Notes: a model not told the origin generated them from the letters alone. Counted from the first letter of the stretch, positions 10,240 through 22,099 are shown. The stretch: 64,000 bases of DNA from Austropuccinia psidii (GCA_023105745.1 JALGQZ010000001.1:68032937-68096936), one strand, 5' to 3'. Made by a program: numbers and translations.

Positions 10240-10252
10240 AAGAGGGGGATAC
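10240..10252 (+). promoter_or_regulatory. Polypurine tract of element C
   Basis: AAGAGGGGGATAC lies directly before the TGTAACAACC start of the 3' LTR, the required position for the plus-strand primer. Family A has AAGATGGGGGTAC at the same place. Confidence 0.85.
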
Positions 10253-10998
10253 TGTAACAACCACTCATCAGAGGTAAGGGTATTCATTCACACACCCACT
10301 CAGACACCTCAAATCAGAAGATCCAGCATTTGTATCAGCATTCAATTTCAGCGATCTTCATTCTGAAACATGCATACAGCTTGGTACCTCAATACAGCCT
10401 GTCAATACCTGTACAGGCTGGTTTCACCCAATACAGTTTCAATACACCAACTTGAAACTGTATGATCACTTCAATACACCACACCTCTTGTACAGGTTCT
10501 GTACAGCCGTACAGGACCTGTATTGGCCAGACTCAATTCAATCATCAAATATTCTCATGAAAACTCTTCCTCTGGATCAGGGCTGGTGATTCTCACATAT
10601 ACCAGCCCCTCTTTCCTCCCCCTGGGGACTTTTCCCCAGTTAATTAATTTAGTTTATTTATCATTTCATAATTATTCTTATCCTTATTTTGGGTATTATA
10701 ATTATTTAATTTTAAGTTAGTCTTTGCATTTTTCTCTTCGCCTGTACAGTATGAGTTGGGTGGCCATATCCTTATTAACCCTTCTCTTTCCATTCTGACA
10801 GGTTGAAACAGTGGACTTGGACTTGTTTGTGGTTGGCTCTTCTATTCTTTTACTCTTATCTTTTGTTGCTGCTTTTTCTTATATTTATTCTTTAGCAATT
10901 TATCTTTAACACTCTTAAGTGTATCTCATCTTATCTTATCTTTGAGCCCTCCATAAGTGAGTCCCAGGCCCTCTTCACTTCGAAGAGCCCCTGTGACA
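10253..10998 (+). mobile_element. Element C 3' LTR (746 bp)
   Basis: Nearly identical to 2007-2767. Differences seen by eye are A/G in 'ttcagc(a/g)atc', A/C in 'cttgta(a/c)agg', the end TGTAACA versus TGTGACA, and loss of 15 bp (tttactgagtgctag) near the end. TTTCC follows at 10999-11003. Confidence 0.92.
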
Positions 10999-11003
10999 TT
11001 TCC

Positions 11004-12190
11004 ATAAAAACCAGGGGAAATGGCCCAAATGGCTGTTTTGGCCATTTGGGCTCATAATGTGCATCTGCACATTTTTGCGCATTTTGCGCACTATGATGCA
11101 AAGTGTCCAAAAGACACTTTACCGCCCTTTGGGCCAGTTTTTGGCTCAGAACCCAAAAGTGGCTAAAAACCCCAAAGGACCCAGAAACACCTTTCCAAGC
11201 TCTGAAGCCATCGCATCTATCTTTTTTCCCTCTGTCTTTCCATCTCAAGACCTTTGGGCGTAATCTTCTTTCCAATGAACCAATATGCCATAAATAATGT
11301 TATATACCATTATGCATCATTTTTCAACAGAAATTCAATGGTGGCATTATCAAATGGTCATTTCAATATTCCAACATGTCATCAAGGCACCCAATCATTC
11401 AGAGGACTCATCAAGGCTCAAGAGCAAGTGTTTCAGCGTCAAAGACCAATCAGGCCATCAAGACATAATTGGATAATTTCATTCACAGTATTCCTCCAAG
11501 GCAATACTGTTCAACCATTCTCAAGGGATTCAAGAGGCAGTTCATTCATTCATTTGTCAAGTGTCAAAGCTCCACTCAATCCATCTTGGCAACCACCTTC
11601 ATTTCAATACAGTCTGGATCCATCAAGAACTGTATTTCATTTTCAAGTATGGGAAATTCATTCAACCCATTTCAATTTCAATATTAGCCAGCTGTATCAA
11701 TTCCCAAAACAATAAATACAGATCAGGTTTCAGCCTGAAGAACTCAAGCTCTCAGCTTTTCACATATACTGGCTACCCTTTCCACCTTGGGGGGTTCTTC
11801 CCCAGTTAATTAATATATTTTGATTTTATTTTATCTTTATTTATCTTACCATTTTTGTTAAGTGAATACTGATATTATCAATTCAGTAATTTAGCACCTT
11901 TTCTCTTTTCTTTCTTTTCCTGTCAATGGATATTTTGTGGTCATATCCTTACTAATTCCATTGTCCATCTTTGCAGGTTGAAACAGTGATTAAGGACTTA
12001 CTTGGTAGGCCCTTTGCCCATTTGGCTTCTCTTTCCTCTTATTGCATCTCATCTTTGTACCTGCATATTTCTGAGAGGAATTCAATTCTTTATTTTCTTT
12101 TCTTTATTCTTTTGGAGTCTTCCAAGTGAGGTCCCTGATTGCTGAGTGCCAGGCCACTCTTGTTTTTTCTGTCCAAGAGGCCTTGTGACA
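11004..12190 (+). mobile_element. Family A LTR1, right part
   Basis: Continues LTR1 after the C insertion. Up to about 11211 it differs from LTR2-LTR4; for example it keeps a longer version of the 'gcgcattttgcgcac' region. From there on it is nearly identical to LTR2 (two substitutions seen). It ends CCTTGTGACA. A TATA-like 'catatac' (11763-11769) precedes the self-primer segment 11804-11817. The frames seen in this region are not genes: they lie in all copies of the LTR. Confidence 0.88.
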
Positions 12191-12191
12191 T

Positions 12192-12205
12192 TATATTAAT
12201 TAACT
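12192..12205 (+). promoter_or_regulatory. Putative self-priming site of family A, copy 1
   Basis: TATATTAATTAACT, one base after the LTR end, is the exact reverse complement of the LTR segment at 11804-11817 (14 of 14). The same pair occurs at 19707/20095 and 27610/27998. In element C the pair has TTTA in place of TATA on one side and TAAA on the other, so the two sites co-vary. Confidence 0.55.
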
Positions 12206-12930
12206 CATAATTTTATTTCATCCTGTTCATTCTTTTTTTTTATAATTTCATTCACTCATTTCATTGAAATTATGACTCTTTAATGCTTATGAACCTTATG
12301 ATTCATTGTCACCTGTCGATTTTTTCTCATTCATTCTTCATTCTCAAAATTGGAAGCTGACCCCAATTTTATTTTTGTTTCTCTTTTAAAATCTTATCTC
12401 AAATCATCATTTTTTAATTCACTCATAATTCAGGCATCATCTTAATTTTCATTTGATTTCAAATTTTTCATCAAGTTATTCAGACACATTCTTCACATCA
12501 AGATTCATATTTGATTCATTCTTCAAGAATTTTGATTTTTTAAAGAAGAACTCACTTGATTTTGATTTGATATAAATTGATATTTACCTCAAGAAAATTG
12601 ATTGACCTGAAGATTTCATTGATTTTGCTGATTTTTCACATGGATAATTTTGACATAAATTGATTTTTCTTCAAGAATTCATTTTGATTGATTGATTTTC
12701 CGCAAGATTTTGATTTTGATTGATTTGACATTTGATTTATTGACTTCAAGTTTTCATTTGATATTTAATTCATTGATTTACCTGAAGATTTCATTTGATT
12801 TATTGATTTTATTGATTTTCCTCAAGATATTGATTTTGATTTTTGACTTCAAGCATTATTTCAATTGCCTCAAGTTTTCATCTTCAAATATTGATTCTTG
12901 TTCATTTTATTTCATTTTTTTCCTGAAATC
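12206..12930 (+). other. Family A leader, copy 1, TTGATT-rich
   Basis: Noncoding leader between the primer site and the gag ATG, rich in TTGATT and TCAAGATT words. Copies 2 and 3 (20109-20833, 28012-28736) are the same. An open frame running through it is compositional only. Confidence 0.6.
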
Positions 12931-14073
12931 ATGCCCATCCAACACTCACCTCCTGCAAGGCAGACAAGATCTCAGGCCAGAACTCAAGCTGTTCTCACTC
13001 CAACTCCCAGGGCTCTTCTTGATGGCACCCCAGAAGTTTCTCAACTGAGGGAAAAATTGGACAGAGGACCCATTTTGGAAGGAGCAGCACCGTCCAGGAA
13101 GGAAGGAAGAGTGCCCAGAAGATCAAGCTCATTCTCAGGAGTAGTTGGCGGATTTCCAGGAACTTCAAGGACAATTTTCAAGGGTCCAGGTAAAGATGGT
13201 GAAGAGGAGGAGAAGAATTCTGTGGAAGAGGAAGGGTCTGATGGTACTGAAGGTGTCCCTGCTCCTGTGGAGGCATCCCAAGGTACTGGAGGGCCAACTT
13301 TAGCCCCGTTTGATCAGTCTGAACCATCTTTATTGGCTATTATGCATCAAATGACTCAAATTACGGCCAATCTTCAAGCAGCTTCATCCTCTGAAGCATC
13401 AAGACCACCAGCCTTCAATACTCCATCTATGAAGGCGCCAGAATGCTTTGATGGGACTCAACCCTTCAAAGTTAGAAGCTTTATTCAGTCTTGTCAACTG
13501 ATTTTTCATAATGATCTGGCAAACTTCGCTCAAGACAGAAAGCAGGTCCTTTATGCCACTTCATTTCTCATTGGCAGGGCTGGAAAATGGATTGAGCCTT
13601 ATCTTTCCCATCTCACCAATAAAGATCCAAATTACCTTCTCAATTCATGGAAATTATTTGAATATCAACTCTTTACCTTATTTGGGGACCCAAATGAAAT
13701 CAGAAAAGCTGAAGCAGAATTGGATTCTTGAAGAATGAAAGAAGGTGGGCATTTATCCCTATACATTGCTTATTTCAGAAGTCTTTTCTCAAGAATTGGA
13801 GATTGGGGTGAAAGGGCTCTTATCCATCATTTCAGGAAGGGATTGCCATCCAGGATTTTGGATCAATTGGCCTCCCATCCTTCAATAATTGACTCTCTTC
13901 AAGACTTAATGGATATTATCCTGGAGTTTGATACCAAATACCATGAGAGGCAAAATGAAAAGAGTTATCATCAAGAGAAGAAGCCAGAAGCCTCAAAGTT
14001 CTTCAAGCTCAAGTCAAAAGAAGAGGAAGAATTTTTAGAAGAGGGACAAGACCCATTCTTCTTTATGGAATAA
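12931..14073 (+). pseudogene. gag: Family A gag, copy 1, nonsense plus frameshift
   Basis: Starts ATG at 12931 (MPIQHSPPARQTRSQ), aligned with the start of element C gag. The gag domain is clear (SMKAPECFDGTQPF, GKWIEPYL, FGDPNEIRKAE). This copy alone has TGA at 13729-13731 where copies 2 and 3 have TTA, cutting the domain in two. All three copies also shift frame in the lysine/glutamate-rich stretch near 14020-14040. That leaves the zinc knuckle (CTYCGGKHSLESC, about 14126-14165) out of frame, so none could make a normal nucleocapsid. Confidence 0.85.
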
Positions 14074-14196
14074 AGATTTCAAGTTGATGAATTCTGAAAA
14101 AGAAAGAAGAATCAAGGAGGGTCTATGTACCTATTGTGGTGGGAAGCATAGTCTTGAGTCCTGTTTCAAAAGGCCTCAAAACAAGCTTACCCAACC

Positions 14197-14832
14197 GTGA
14201 GGAAAATTTCCCAGCCAGGGAAAAGCCTGAGTGAAGATCATGTTTTGTTCAATGGTCTTCACTTTTTTCCATCCAGAGCACAATTGTGCATTCTGAATAC
14301 TGGTGTCAAAAATTCTCTTAAATTTTTTGTTTTTTCTTCTCTCTCTGATATGTTTTACAGTATTCTCATTGATTCTGGTGCTACCAACTCATTTATTGCA
14401 AATCAGTTTGTTCACAAGTATTCTTTGACCATGTCAGAACTCCCAGAGAAGATTCCCCTTATTATTCTTGACTCCTCAGAGTCTCCTTCTCTATTTGTGA
14501 CTCACCATACTAGATATATGGTTGAGCTCCCTTTGTTCTCAAGCTTTGAATGGGACATTTTAGTCATTGATACTCCCAAGGGAGAAGACCTCATATTGGG
14601 CTTTGACTTTCTTAATCATTTTAATCCATATATTTATTGGAGGCAAGGGCTGATCACCTTTAATGCTGATCATAAGGACTATTATGATCCTTCAAAATCT
14701 TTCAGTAATGACTTTTCTTCTGCCAAATCATGTGCAGCTCTGGTTGGTGATTCGAGAACACCATCATTTCCATCTTCTGTCCATATTCCTTCCCTTAATT
14801 CCCATCAGTCATTACTATCATCTAGAGATTAA
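14197..14832 (+). pseudogene. pol: Family A protease segment, copy 1
   Basis: N-terminal pol. The active-site loop DSGATNSFIA (GAT at 14371-14373) is intact, as is LILGFDFL further on. The frame is stopped by TAA at 14830-14832, where element C reads GAA. The same stop is in copies 2 and 3, so it predates their duplication. Confidence 0.85.
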
Positions 14833-15660
14833 GTCTTCAAAGAGATTCAAGATGTTGGAGAAGATAATTCTGTATCTTCACCCCATCTCTTCTTTTGGAA
14901 TATGGACCTTCCTCCTTCATCTTATCATGACTCCCTGGAGGAGTTGTGGGATGAAGAGGAAGAGCCAGAAGAAATAGAAACCATGATGAAGGTTGTTTCT
15001 CCTGTCTATCACCAGTACTTGGATGTATTCTCCAACGTGAAAGCAGAGAAACTTCCTTCTCACTGCACCTGTGATCATCATATTGAGCTTGAGGGGTCTC
15101 TACCTCCAGTTGGGGTGATCTACTCTTTATCAAACCAAGAGTCAGATACACTCAGGGCCTACATTTCAGAGAATTTAGAGAAAGCTTTCATCTGGTCAAG
15201 CTCCTCTTCAACAGGAGCACCTGTCCTCTTTGTCAAAAAGAAAGATGGTGGCCTCCATTTGTGTGTTGATTACCGCAAACTCAATGCTGTTACTAGGAAG
15301 AACAAGTATCCTGTTCCTTCTATGAATCAGCTTCTTACTGTTTTCAATGGTTCTTCTATCTTCTCCGAGATTGATTCACGTGGTGCATATAACCTGCTCA
15401 GAATCAAGCAAGTTGATGAACATTTGACATGTTTTAGAACTAAATATGGCAGCTATGAGTATTTGGTTATGCCATTTGGGCTCACAAATGCTCCTGCCTC
15501 TTTCCAAAACCTTGTCAATGATATTTGTTATGATCTTCTTGATATTTATGTTGTGGTTTATTTGGATGACATTATGATCTTTTCCAAATCTGCAGAAGAA
15601 CATTTCACTCATATGTCCACTTTTCTTTCCAGACTCAGAGCCAATAACCTCTTTTGCTAA
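14833..15660 (+). pseudogene. pol: Family A reverse transcriptase segment, copy 1
   Basis: Continues pol in frame after the stop at 14830. RT blocks VDYRKLN, TKYGSYEYLVMPFGLTNAP and the catalytic YLDD are present. An extra T near 15650 ('ctcttttgctaa' versus 'ctgtttgccaaa' in C) shifts the frame into TAA at 15658-15660. The RT thumb follows in another frame and is then hit by a 16-bp deletion near 15826. Confidence 0.85.
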
Positions 15661-15707
15661 GGCCTCCAAGTGCCTGTTTCATGTTACTAGTGTAGAGTAT
15701 TTGGGTT

Positions 15708-16256
15708 ATGTTGTTTCTTCTGAAGGCCTCAAGATGGACCAAGAAAAAGTCCAGCAAATTCTCAATTGGCCACCTCCAAGAGACCTCAAGGCTCTTCAAT
15801 CATTCCTTGGCTTTGCCAATTTTTAATTATTCAAAGAAGATTAGTTCACTCACAAGTTTCCTCAAGAAAGATTCCCATTTTCCCCTCAATGAGGAAGCTC
15901 TTAGACAGTTTCATCAACTCAAAGAGGCCTTCACCACAGCTCCAATCCTTTGTCACTTTGATCCTTCTCTACCCACCATTGTAGAGACTGATGCATCAGA
16001 TTATTCCTTGGGTGCTTTACTGAGTCAGATTTCTGACTCAGGAAAACATCCCATTGCATTTTATAGCCTCAAGCTTCTCCCAGCTGAGCTCAATTATGAG
16101 ATTCATAACAAGCAAGTCCTTGGCATAGTCTGGGCTCTCAAGCGCTGGAGAGCTTTTCTCCTTTCTCTTTCCTCCTCTTTTGAAGTTCTCACTGATCATT
16201 CATCACTTCAATATTTTATGTCTTCAAAGGTTCTCACTTGCCGCCAAGCCTGCTGA
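15708..16256 (+). pseudogene. pol: Family A RNase H segment, copy 1
   Basis: The true pol frame is regained from about 15826, after a 16-bp deletion that removed the residues equal to YRRFIK of element C. The first 40 codons of this open frame are out-of-frame RT. RNase H motifs VETDASDYSLGALLSQ, VLGIVWALK and LTDHSSLQYF are present. The frame ends at TGA (16254-16256), where C has TGG. A further TAA at 16476-16478 precedes the integrase. Confidence 0.85.
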
Positions 16257-16529
16257 GCTAAATTTATCTCTGAATTCCATTTTTCAATCACCTACCGCCC
16301 CGGGCGCTTGGCTACCCTTCCAGATGCTTTATCACGTCAGGACAACGTTTACCCAGAGGGGGGAGATTTTATCAGAAATAATCCAATGAATTATAAAAAA
16401 ATAATCAAGCAAGTTAAAATTCAAGCCTCAAAATTCTTTGCAGTCAATGTGGAAGCATTTTCAAATTTGATTGAATAAATTCAGAAGTCATTATGGCAAG
16501 ATTCTCAATATAGAAGTATTCTTCAAGAT

Positions 16530-17927
16530 TTGGGTAAAGGTAAATCTGTCCAAGATTATTCTCTTGATTCCTCCTCCCAACTTCTCCTGTTCAAAGATTG
16601 GTTGGTGGTCCCAAATGACCCCACAATTCAACTCAGCATACTTCAAAAAAGGCATGACTCTCCTCTAGCTGGACACCCTGGCCAAGAGAAGACTCTCAAA
16701 TGTGTCAAGCGGGATTTCCACTGGTCCGGAATGACTCAATTCATCAAGGATTATGTCTCATCCTGTCAACAGTGCTCAAGAAACAAAAATATTCACCACA
16801 AGAAGTTTGGACTCCTCAAACCTCTTTCAATTCCAAATGGTCCTTGGATTTGTCTTTCAATGGATTTCATCACTCAATTGCCACTGTCCAATTCCTTTGA
16901 CACAATCCTTTTCATAGTGGACAGATTCTCAAAAATGGTGGTTTTCATTCCAACAATGTCTTCAATAACTTCATTAGATTTGGCCCATTTATTCATAAAG
17001 AATATTTTCTCAAAGCATGGCCTTCCTTCAATCATTTTTGGTCATAGAGGTTCTCTTTTTGTTTCTTCCTTTTGGACCAATCTTTGCAGGCAGCTTAAGA
17101 TTTCAAGAGATCTGTCAACTGCTTATCATCCAGAAACTGATGGACATACAGAGAGGGTAAATCAGATACTAGAACAGTACCTTTGGATGTATGTCAATTA
17201 TCATCAAGATGATTGGCACACCTGGCTCCCTCTGGCTGAATTTGCCTACAATAACTCCGACCACTCTTCAACAAAACAATCACCATTTTTCACTGTTTAT
17301 GGAAGAGATCCACATTTTTACTCAGTTCACATTACTCAAGATACTCCTGCTGGAAAGTTATCAACAAAAATCCAATCAGTACAGCAAGATGTCAAGAGAG
17401 AACTTGAAGTTCCCATAAACAGGTCTAAGAGGTATGCAGATAAAATTAGAGCAAGTCCACCTGTTTTCAATCCTGGTGACACGGTATGGCTTTCTTCCAA
17501 GAAAATCAAATCAACTATCCCCACCAAAAAACTTTCTGAAAGATGGTTTGGTCCTTTTCTAATCTTGAAGAAAGTCAGCACTCATGCCTACCACCTCAAG
17601 CTCCCATCTCAATGGAAGTCCATCCACCCAGTCTTCCATATTTCACTATTAGAACAAATCAAGACATCAACAGTCCCAAATAGGCATCAAGAGCCTCCTC
17701 CTCCAATCATCATTGAAGAAGAAGAGGAATGGGAAGTCTCTCAAATACTGGACTCAAAGCTTAAGAGAGGAAAATTATGGTCTTTGGTGGAATGGAAACA
17801 TTTCAGTCAAGATCCAGAAAGATCCACTTGGGAACCAACCAAAAACCTCAATAATTGTCCTGAACTTGTCAAAGATTTTCATTCATTATATCCTGACAAG
17901 CCTGGGCCCAATTCTTCAAAAGCTTGA
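16530..17927 (+). CDS. pol: Family A integrase-chromodomain, copy 1, catalytic Asp to His
   Basis: An open frame of 465 codons covering the integrase zinc-binding region (HPGQEKTL, CQQC), catalytic core and chromodomain. First Asp: SMDFITQL. The second reads FGHRGSLF where element C has VSDRGSLF, so residue 172 (17043-17045) is His instead of catalytic Asp. Glu is present in TDGHTERVNQ. The chromodomain (LVEWKHF, TWEP) is near residues 412-445. With the shared stops upstream, this part could not be made as normal pol, and the enzyme would not integrate DNA. Confidence 0.88.
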   Translation: MGKGKSVQDYSLDSSSQLLLFKDWLVVPNDPTIQLSILQKRHDSPLAGHPGQEKTLKCVKRDFHWSGMTQFIKDYVSSCQQCSRNKNIHHKKFGLLKPLSIPNGPWICLSMDFITQLPLSNSFDTILFIVDRFSKMVVFIPTMSSITSLDLAHLFIKNIFSKHGLPSIIFGHRGSLFVSSFWTNLCRQLKISRDLSTAYHPETDGHTERVNQILEQYLWMYVNYHQDDWHTWLPLAEFAYNNSDHSSTKQSPFFTVYGRDPHFYSVHITQDTPAGKLSTKIQSVQQDVKRELEVPINRSKRYADKIRASPPVFNPGDTVWLSSKKIKSTIPTKKLSERWFGPFLILKKVSTHAYHLKLPSQWKSIHPVFHISLLEQIKTSTVPNRHQEPPPPIIIEEEEEWEVSQILDSKLKRGKLWSLVEWKHFSQDPERSTWEPTKNLNNCPELVKDFHSLYPDKPGPNSSKA

Positions 17928-18727
17928 TTCATTATGGTTCTTGGTGGGGAGAGAAATTACCAAAAGTAAGTCCCACTCCTGGTATGCACCTTTAGGGGTA
18001 TTCTACTCTTTTTTTTGTTGTAAGCATCACCTTGGCCACTCTGTGAGCACTTTGCAATTTTGGACACAGATCTTGGCATGTCTTTCAACTTCATTTCCAA
18101 TCTTATGGCCATTTTCACTTGGGACAATGGGCCATTCACTTTTCAATTCATTTCCAAGACTTCAAAATTCAAATTTATTCCTTCAACATTTTTTGTTTTT
18201 ATTTTTATGGCACCGGCGGGAGTGGTAACTACCAAAAGTAAGTTCCTCTCCTGGTGTGCACTTCCCTGAGGGGTCTACAATCTTGTCAAAACATCACCTT
18301 GGCCACTTTGTGAGCACCTGGCATCAAATTTCTCTTTCCAGGTCCTTGGCCAATTTAAAAATCAGTTATCAACCTCTGTGATAAAGATTGGAACCTCCTC
18401 AAGATTCATTTCTCTTTTATTTTTTCTTTTCTTATTTTCATTTTCATTCTTTTATTGTTATTTTTATTTTCATTTTAAATTTTCTCTTATAATGTCAAAT
18501 TTCATGTCAATATTATCATTCATTTCATTCATCATCAATCCTGAAGCCAATCTCAAAAGAAGATCAAGCAAGTCCTGCATCATATGACAAATTTTTAATA
18601 TCAGTTATTATTTTATTTTCCACTTAAAAGAACTTTCCTCTATCCCACTCTCAATCCTTTCCAATAGTCTCAACAGGATTCACCTTGTATTGGTGCTCAG
18701 GAGCTCACCATTTCAAGATGGGGGTAC
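17928..18727 (+). other. Family A 3' tail, copy 1, with duplicated motif
   Basis: Noncoding tail. It holds two copies of the block also found in element C (17930-18050 and 18204-18317), then a T-rich stretch, and ends in the polypurine tract AAGATGGGGGTAC (18715-18727). Equivalent tails are at 25831-26630 and 33704-34504; copy 3 differs by one extra T in a T run. Frames in this tail do not resemble proteins. Confidence 0.7.
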
Positions 18728-20093
18728 TGTCACAACCATGGCAATTCACCTCCTTGAATCTCCGTATGGCATATCAAGCCACAGTACTTGTATGGCCAAT
18801 TGGCCATATCCATCACCAGTGGCAACTATGGCCATGTCATCATCTTATGGACCATTTATGGCCATTTGTCTTTTGGGGCCTTCATGGCCCTTCACCTCAA
18901 TCCAGAAGCCATAGCGGCAATTTATGCCCAATTGGATATTTCTGGTAATTTCCCTCAAAACCAGGGGAAATGGCCCAAATGGCTGTTTTGGCCATTGGCG
19001 CACTTTGCGCACTATGACGCAAAGTGTCCAAAAGACACTTTCCCGCCCTTTGGGCCAGTTTTTGGCTAAAAACCCCAAAGGACCCAGAAACACCTTTCCA
19101 AGCTCTGAAGCCATCACATCTATCTTTTTTCCCTCTGTCTTTCCATCTCAAGACCTTTGGGCGTAATCTTCTTTCCAATGAACCAATATGCCATAAATAA
19201 TGTTATATACCATTATGCATCATTTTTCAACAGAAATTCAATGGTGGCATTATCAAATGGTCATTTCAATATTCCAACATGTCATCAAGGCACCCAATCA
19301 TTCAGAGGACTCATCAAGGCTCAAGAGCAAGTGTTTCAGTGTCAAAGACCAATCAGGCCATCAAGACATAATTGGATAATTTCATTCACAGTATTCCTCC
19401 AAGGCAATACTGTTCAACCATTCTCAAGGGATTCAAGAGGCAGTTCATTCATTCATTTGTCAAGTGTCAAAGCTCCACTCAATCCATCTTGGCAACCACC
19501 TTCATTTCAATACAGTCTGGATCCATCAAGAACTGTATTTCATTTTCAAGTATGGGAAATTCATTCAACCCATTTCAATTTCAATATTAGCCAGCTGTAT
19601 CAATTCCCAAAACAATAAATACAGATCAGGTTTCAGCCTGAAGAACTCAAGCTCCCAGCTTTTCACATATACTGGCTACCCTTTCCACCTTGGGGGGTTC
19701 TTCCCCAGTTAATTAATATATTTTGATTTTATTTTATCTTTATTTATCTTACCATTTTTGTTAAGTGAATACTGATATTATCAATTCAGTAATTTAGCAC
19801 CTTTTCTCTTTTCTTTCTTTTCCTGTCAATGGATATTTTGTGGTCATATCCTTACTAATTCCATTGTCCATCTTTGCAGGTTGAAACAGTGATTAAGGAC
19901 TTACTTGGTAGGCCCTTTGCCCATTTGGCTTCTCTTTCCTCTTATTGCATCTCATCTTTGTACCTGCATATTTCTGAGAGGAATTCAATTCTTTATTTTC
20001 TTTTCTTTATTCTTTTGGAGTCTTCCAAGTGAGGTCCCTGATTGCTGAGTGCCAGGCCACTCTTGTTTTTTCTGTCCAAGAGGCCTTGTGACA
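18728..20093 (+). mobile_element. Family A LTR2 (1,366 bp)
   Basis: Starts TGTCACAACCATGG after the polypurine tract of internal region 1 and ends CCTTGTGACA. Being both the 3' LTR of copy 1 and the 5' LTR of copy 2, it shows the copies share LTRs. Its 5' part matches LTR4 and its 3' part matches LTR1. Confidence 0.92.
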
Positions 20094-20094
20094 T

Positions 20095-20108
20095 TATATT
20101 AATTAACT
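20095..20108 (+). promoter_or_regulatory. Putative self-priming site of family A, copy 2
   Basis: Same 14 bases as at 12192-12205, fully complementary to the LTR2 segment at 19707-19720. Confidence 0.5.
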
Positions 20109-20833
20109 CATAATTTTATTTCATCCTGTTCATTCTTTTTTTTTATAATTTCATTCACTCATTTCATTGAAATTATGACTCTTTAATGCTTATGAACCTT
20201 ATGATTCATTGTCACCTGTCGATTTTTTCTCATTCATTCTTCATTCTCAAAATTGGAAGCTGACCCCAATTTTATTTTTGTTTCTCTTTTAAAATCTTAT
20301 CTCAAATCATCATTTTTTAATTCACTCATAATTCAGGCATCATCTTAATTTTCATTTGATTTCAAATTTTTCATCAAGTTATTCAGACACATTCTTCACA
20401 TCAAGATTCATATTTGATTCATTCTTCAAGAATTTTGATTTTTTAAAGAAGAACTCACTTGATTTTGATTTGATATAAATTGATATTTACCTCAAGAAAA
20501 TTGATTGACCTGAAGATTTCATTGATTTTGCTGATTTTTCACATGGATAATTTTGACATAAATTGATTTTTCTTCAAGAATTCATTTTGATTGATTGATT
20601 TTCCGCAAGATTTTGATTTTGATTGATTTGACATTTGATTTATTGACTTCAAGTTTTCATTTGATATTTAATTCATTGATTTACCTGAAGATTTCATTTG
20701 ATTTATTGATTTTATTGATTTTCCTCAAGATATTGATTTTGATTTTTGACTTCAAGCATTATTTCAATTGCCTCAAGTTTTCATCTTCAAATATTGATTC
20801 TTGTTCATTTTATTTCATTTTTTTCCTGAAATC

Positions 20834-21976
20834 ATGCCCATCCAACACTCACCTCCTGCAAGGCAGACAAGATCTCAGGCCAGAACTCAAGCTGTTCTCA
20901 CTCCAACTCCCAGGGCTCTTCTTGATGGCACCCCAGAAGTTTCTCAACTGAGGGAAAAATTGGACAGAGGACCCATTTTGGAAGGAGCAGCACCGTCCAG
21001 GAAGGAAGGAAGAGTGCCCAGAAGATCAAGCTCATTCTCAGGAGTAGTTGGCGGATTTCCAGGAACTTCAAGGACAATTTTCAAGGGTCCAGGTAAAGAT
21101 GGTGAAGAGGAGGAGAAGAATTCTGTGGAAGAGGAAGGGTCTGATGGTACTGAAGGTGTCCCTGCTCCTGTGGAGGCATCCCAAGGTACTGGAGGGCCAA
21201 CTTTAGCCCCGTTTGATCAGTCTGAACCATCTTTATTGGCTATTATGCATCAAATGACTCAAATTACGGCCAATCTTCAAGCAGCTTCATCCTCTGAAGC
21301 ATCAAGACCACCAGCCTTCAATACTCCATCTATGAAGGCGCCAGAATGCTTTGATGGGACTCAACCCTTCAAAGTTAGAAGCTTTATTCAGTCTTGTCAA
21401 CTGATTTTTCATAATGATCTGGCAAACTTCGCTCAAGACAGAAAGCAGGTCCTTTATGCCACTTCATTTCTCATTGGCAGGGCTGGAAAATGGATTGAGC
21501 CTTATCTTTCCCATCTCACCAATAAAGATCCAAATTACCTTCTCAATTCATGGAAATTATTTGAATATCAACTCTTTACCTTATTTGGGGACCCAAATGA
21601 AATCAGAAAAGCTGAAGCAGAATTGGATTCTTTAAGAATGAAAGAAGGTGGGCATTTATCCCTATACATTGCTTATTTCAGAAGTCTTTTCTCAAGAATT
21701 GGAGATTGGGGTGAAAGGGCTCTTATCCATCATTTCAGGAAGGGATTGCCATCCAGGATTTTGGATCAATTGGCCTCCCATCCTTCAATAATTGACTCTC
21801 TTCAAGACTTAATGGATATTATCCTGGAGTTTGATACCAAATACCATGAGAGGCAAAATGAAAAGAGTTATCATCAAGAGAAGAAGCCAGAAGCCTCAAA
21901 GTTCTTCAAGCTCAAGTCAAAAGAAGAGGAAGAATTTTTAGAAGAGGGACAAGACCCATTCTTCTTTATGGAATAA
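20834..21976 (+). pseudogene. gag: Family A gag, copy 2, zinc knuckle lost by frameshift
   Basis: Same start and domains as copy 1, but without the TGA: the codon is TTA, so the frame runs 380 codons through the whole gag domain. It then follows the shared frameshift into FLEEGQDPFFFME and a stop. The zinc knuckle lies out of frame just downstream. This is the best-preserved A gag together with copy 3. Confidence 0.87.
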
Positions 21977-22099
21977 AGATTTCAAGTTGATGAATTCTGA
22001 AAAAGAAAGAAGAATCAAGGAGGGTCTATGTACCTATTGTGGTGGGAAGCATAGTCTTGAGTCCTGTTTCAAAAGGCCTCAAAACAAGCTTACCCAACC

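Larger units (their letters stand above)
2007..10998 (+). mobile_element. Element C: full-length Gypsy chromovirus, 8,992 bp
   Basis: A structurally complete LTR retrotransposon. It has a 5' LTR (2007-2767), leader with putative self-priming site, gag (3488-4849), pol (4864-8565, one internal stop), a long 3' noncoding tail, a polypurine tract (10240-10252) and a 3' LTR (10253-10998). TTTCC duplications flank it and it lies inside LTR1 of the A array. By eye the LTRs differ by three substitutions and one 15-bp indel, so the insertion is recent. Domain order PR-RT-RNaseH-INT-chromodomain places it in the chromoviruses. Two lesions (protease Asp to Tyr at 4990-4992, TAA at 5596-5598) mean this copy cannot move by itself. 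Confidence 0.93.

Noticed and set aside
11254..11715. Recurrent open frames of 153-195 codons in each family A LTR
   Set aside because: They lie wholly in LTR sequence, mostly U3, and have no protein similarity. Their recurrence reflects the repeat, not coding selection.
12692..13048. 118-codon frame in each family A leader
   Set aside because: Built from TTGATT/TTTATT low-complexity sequence and overlapping the start of the real gag in another frame.
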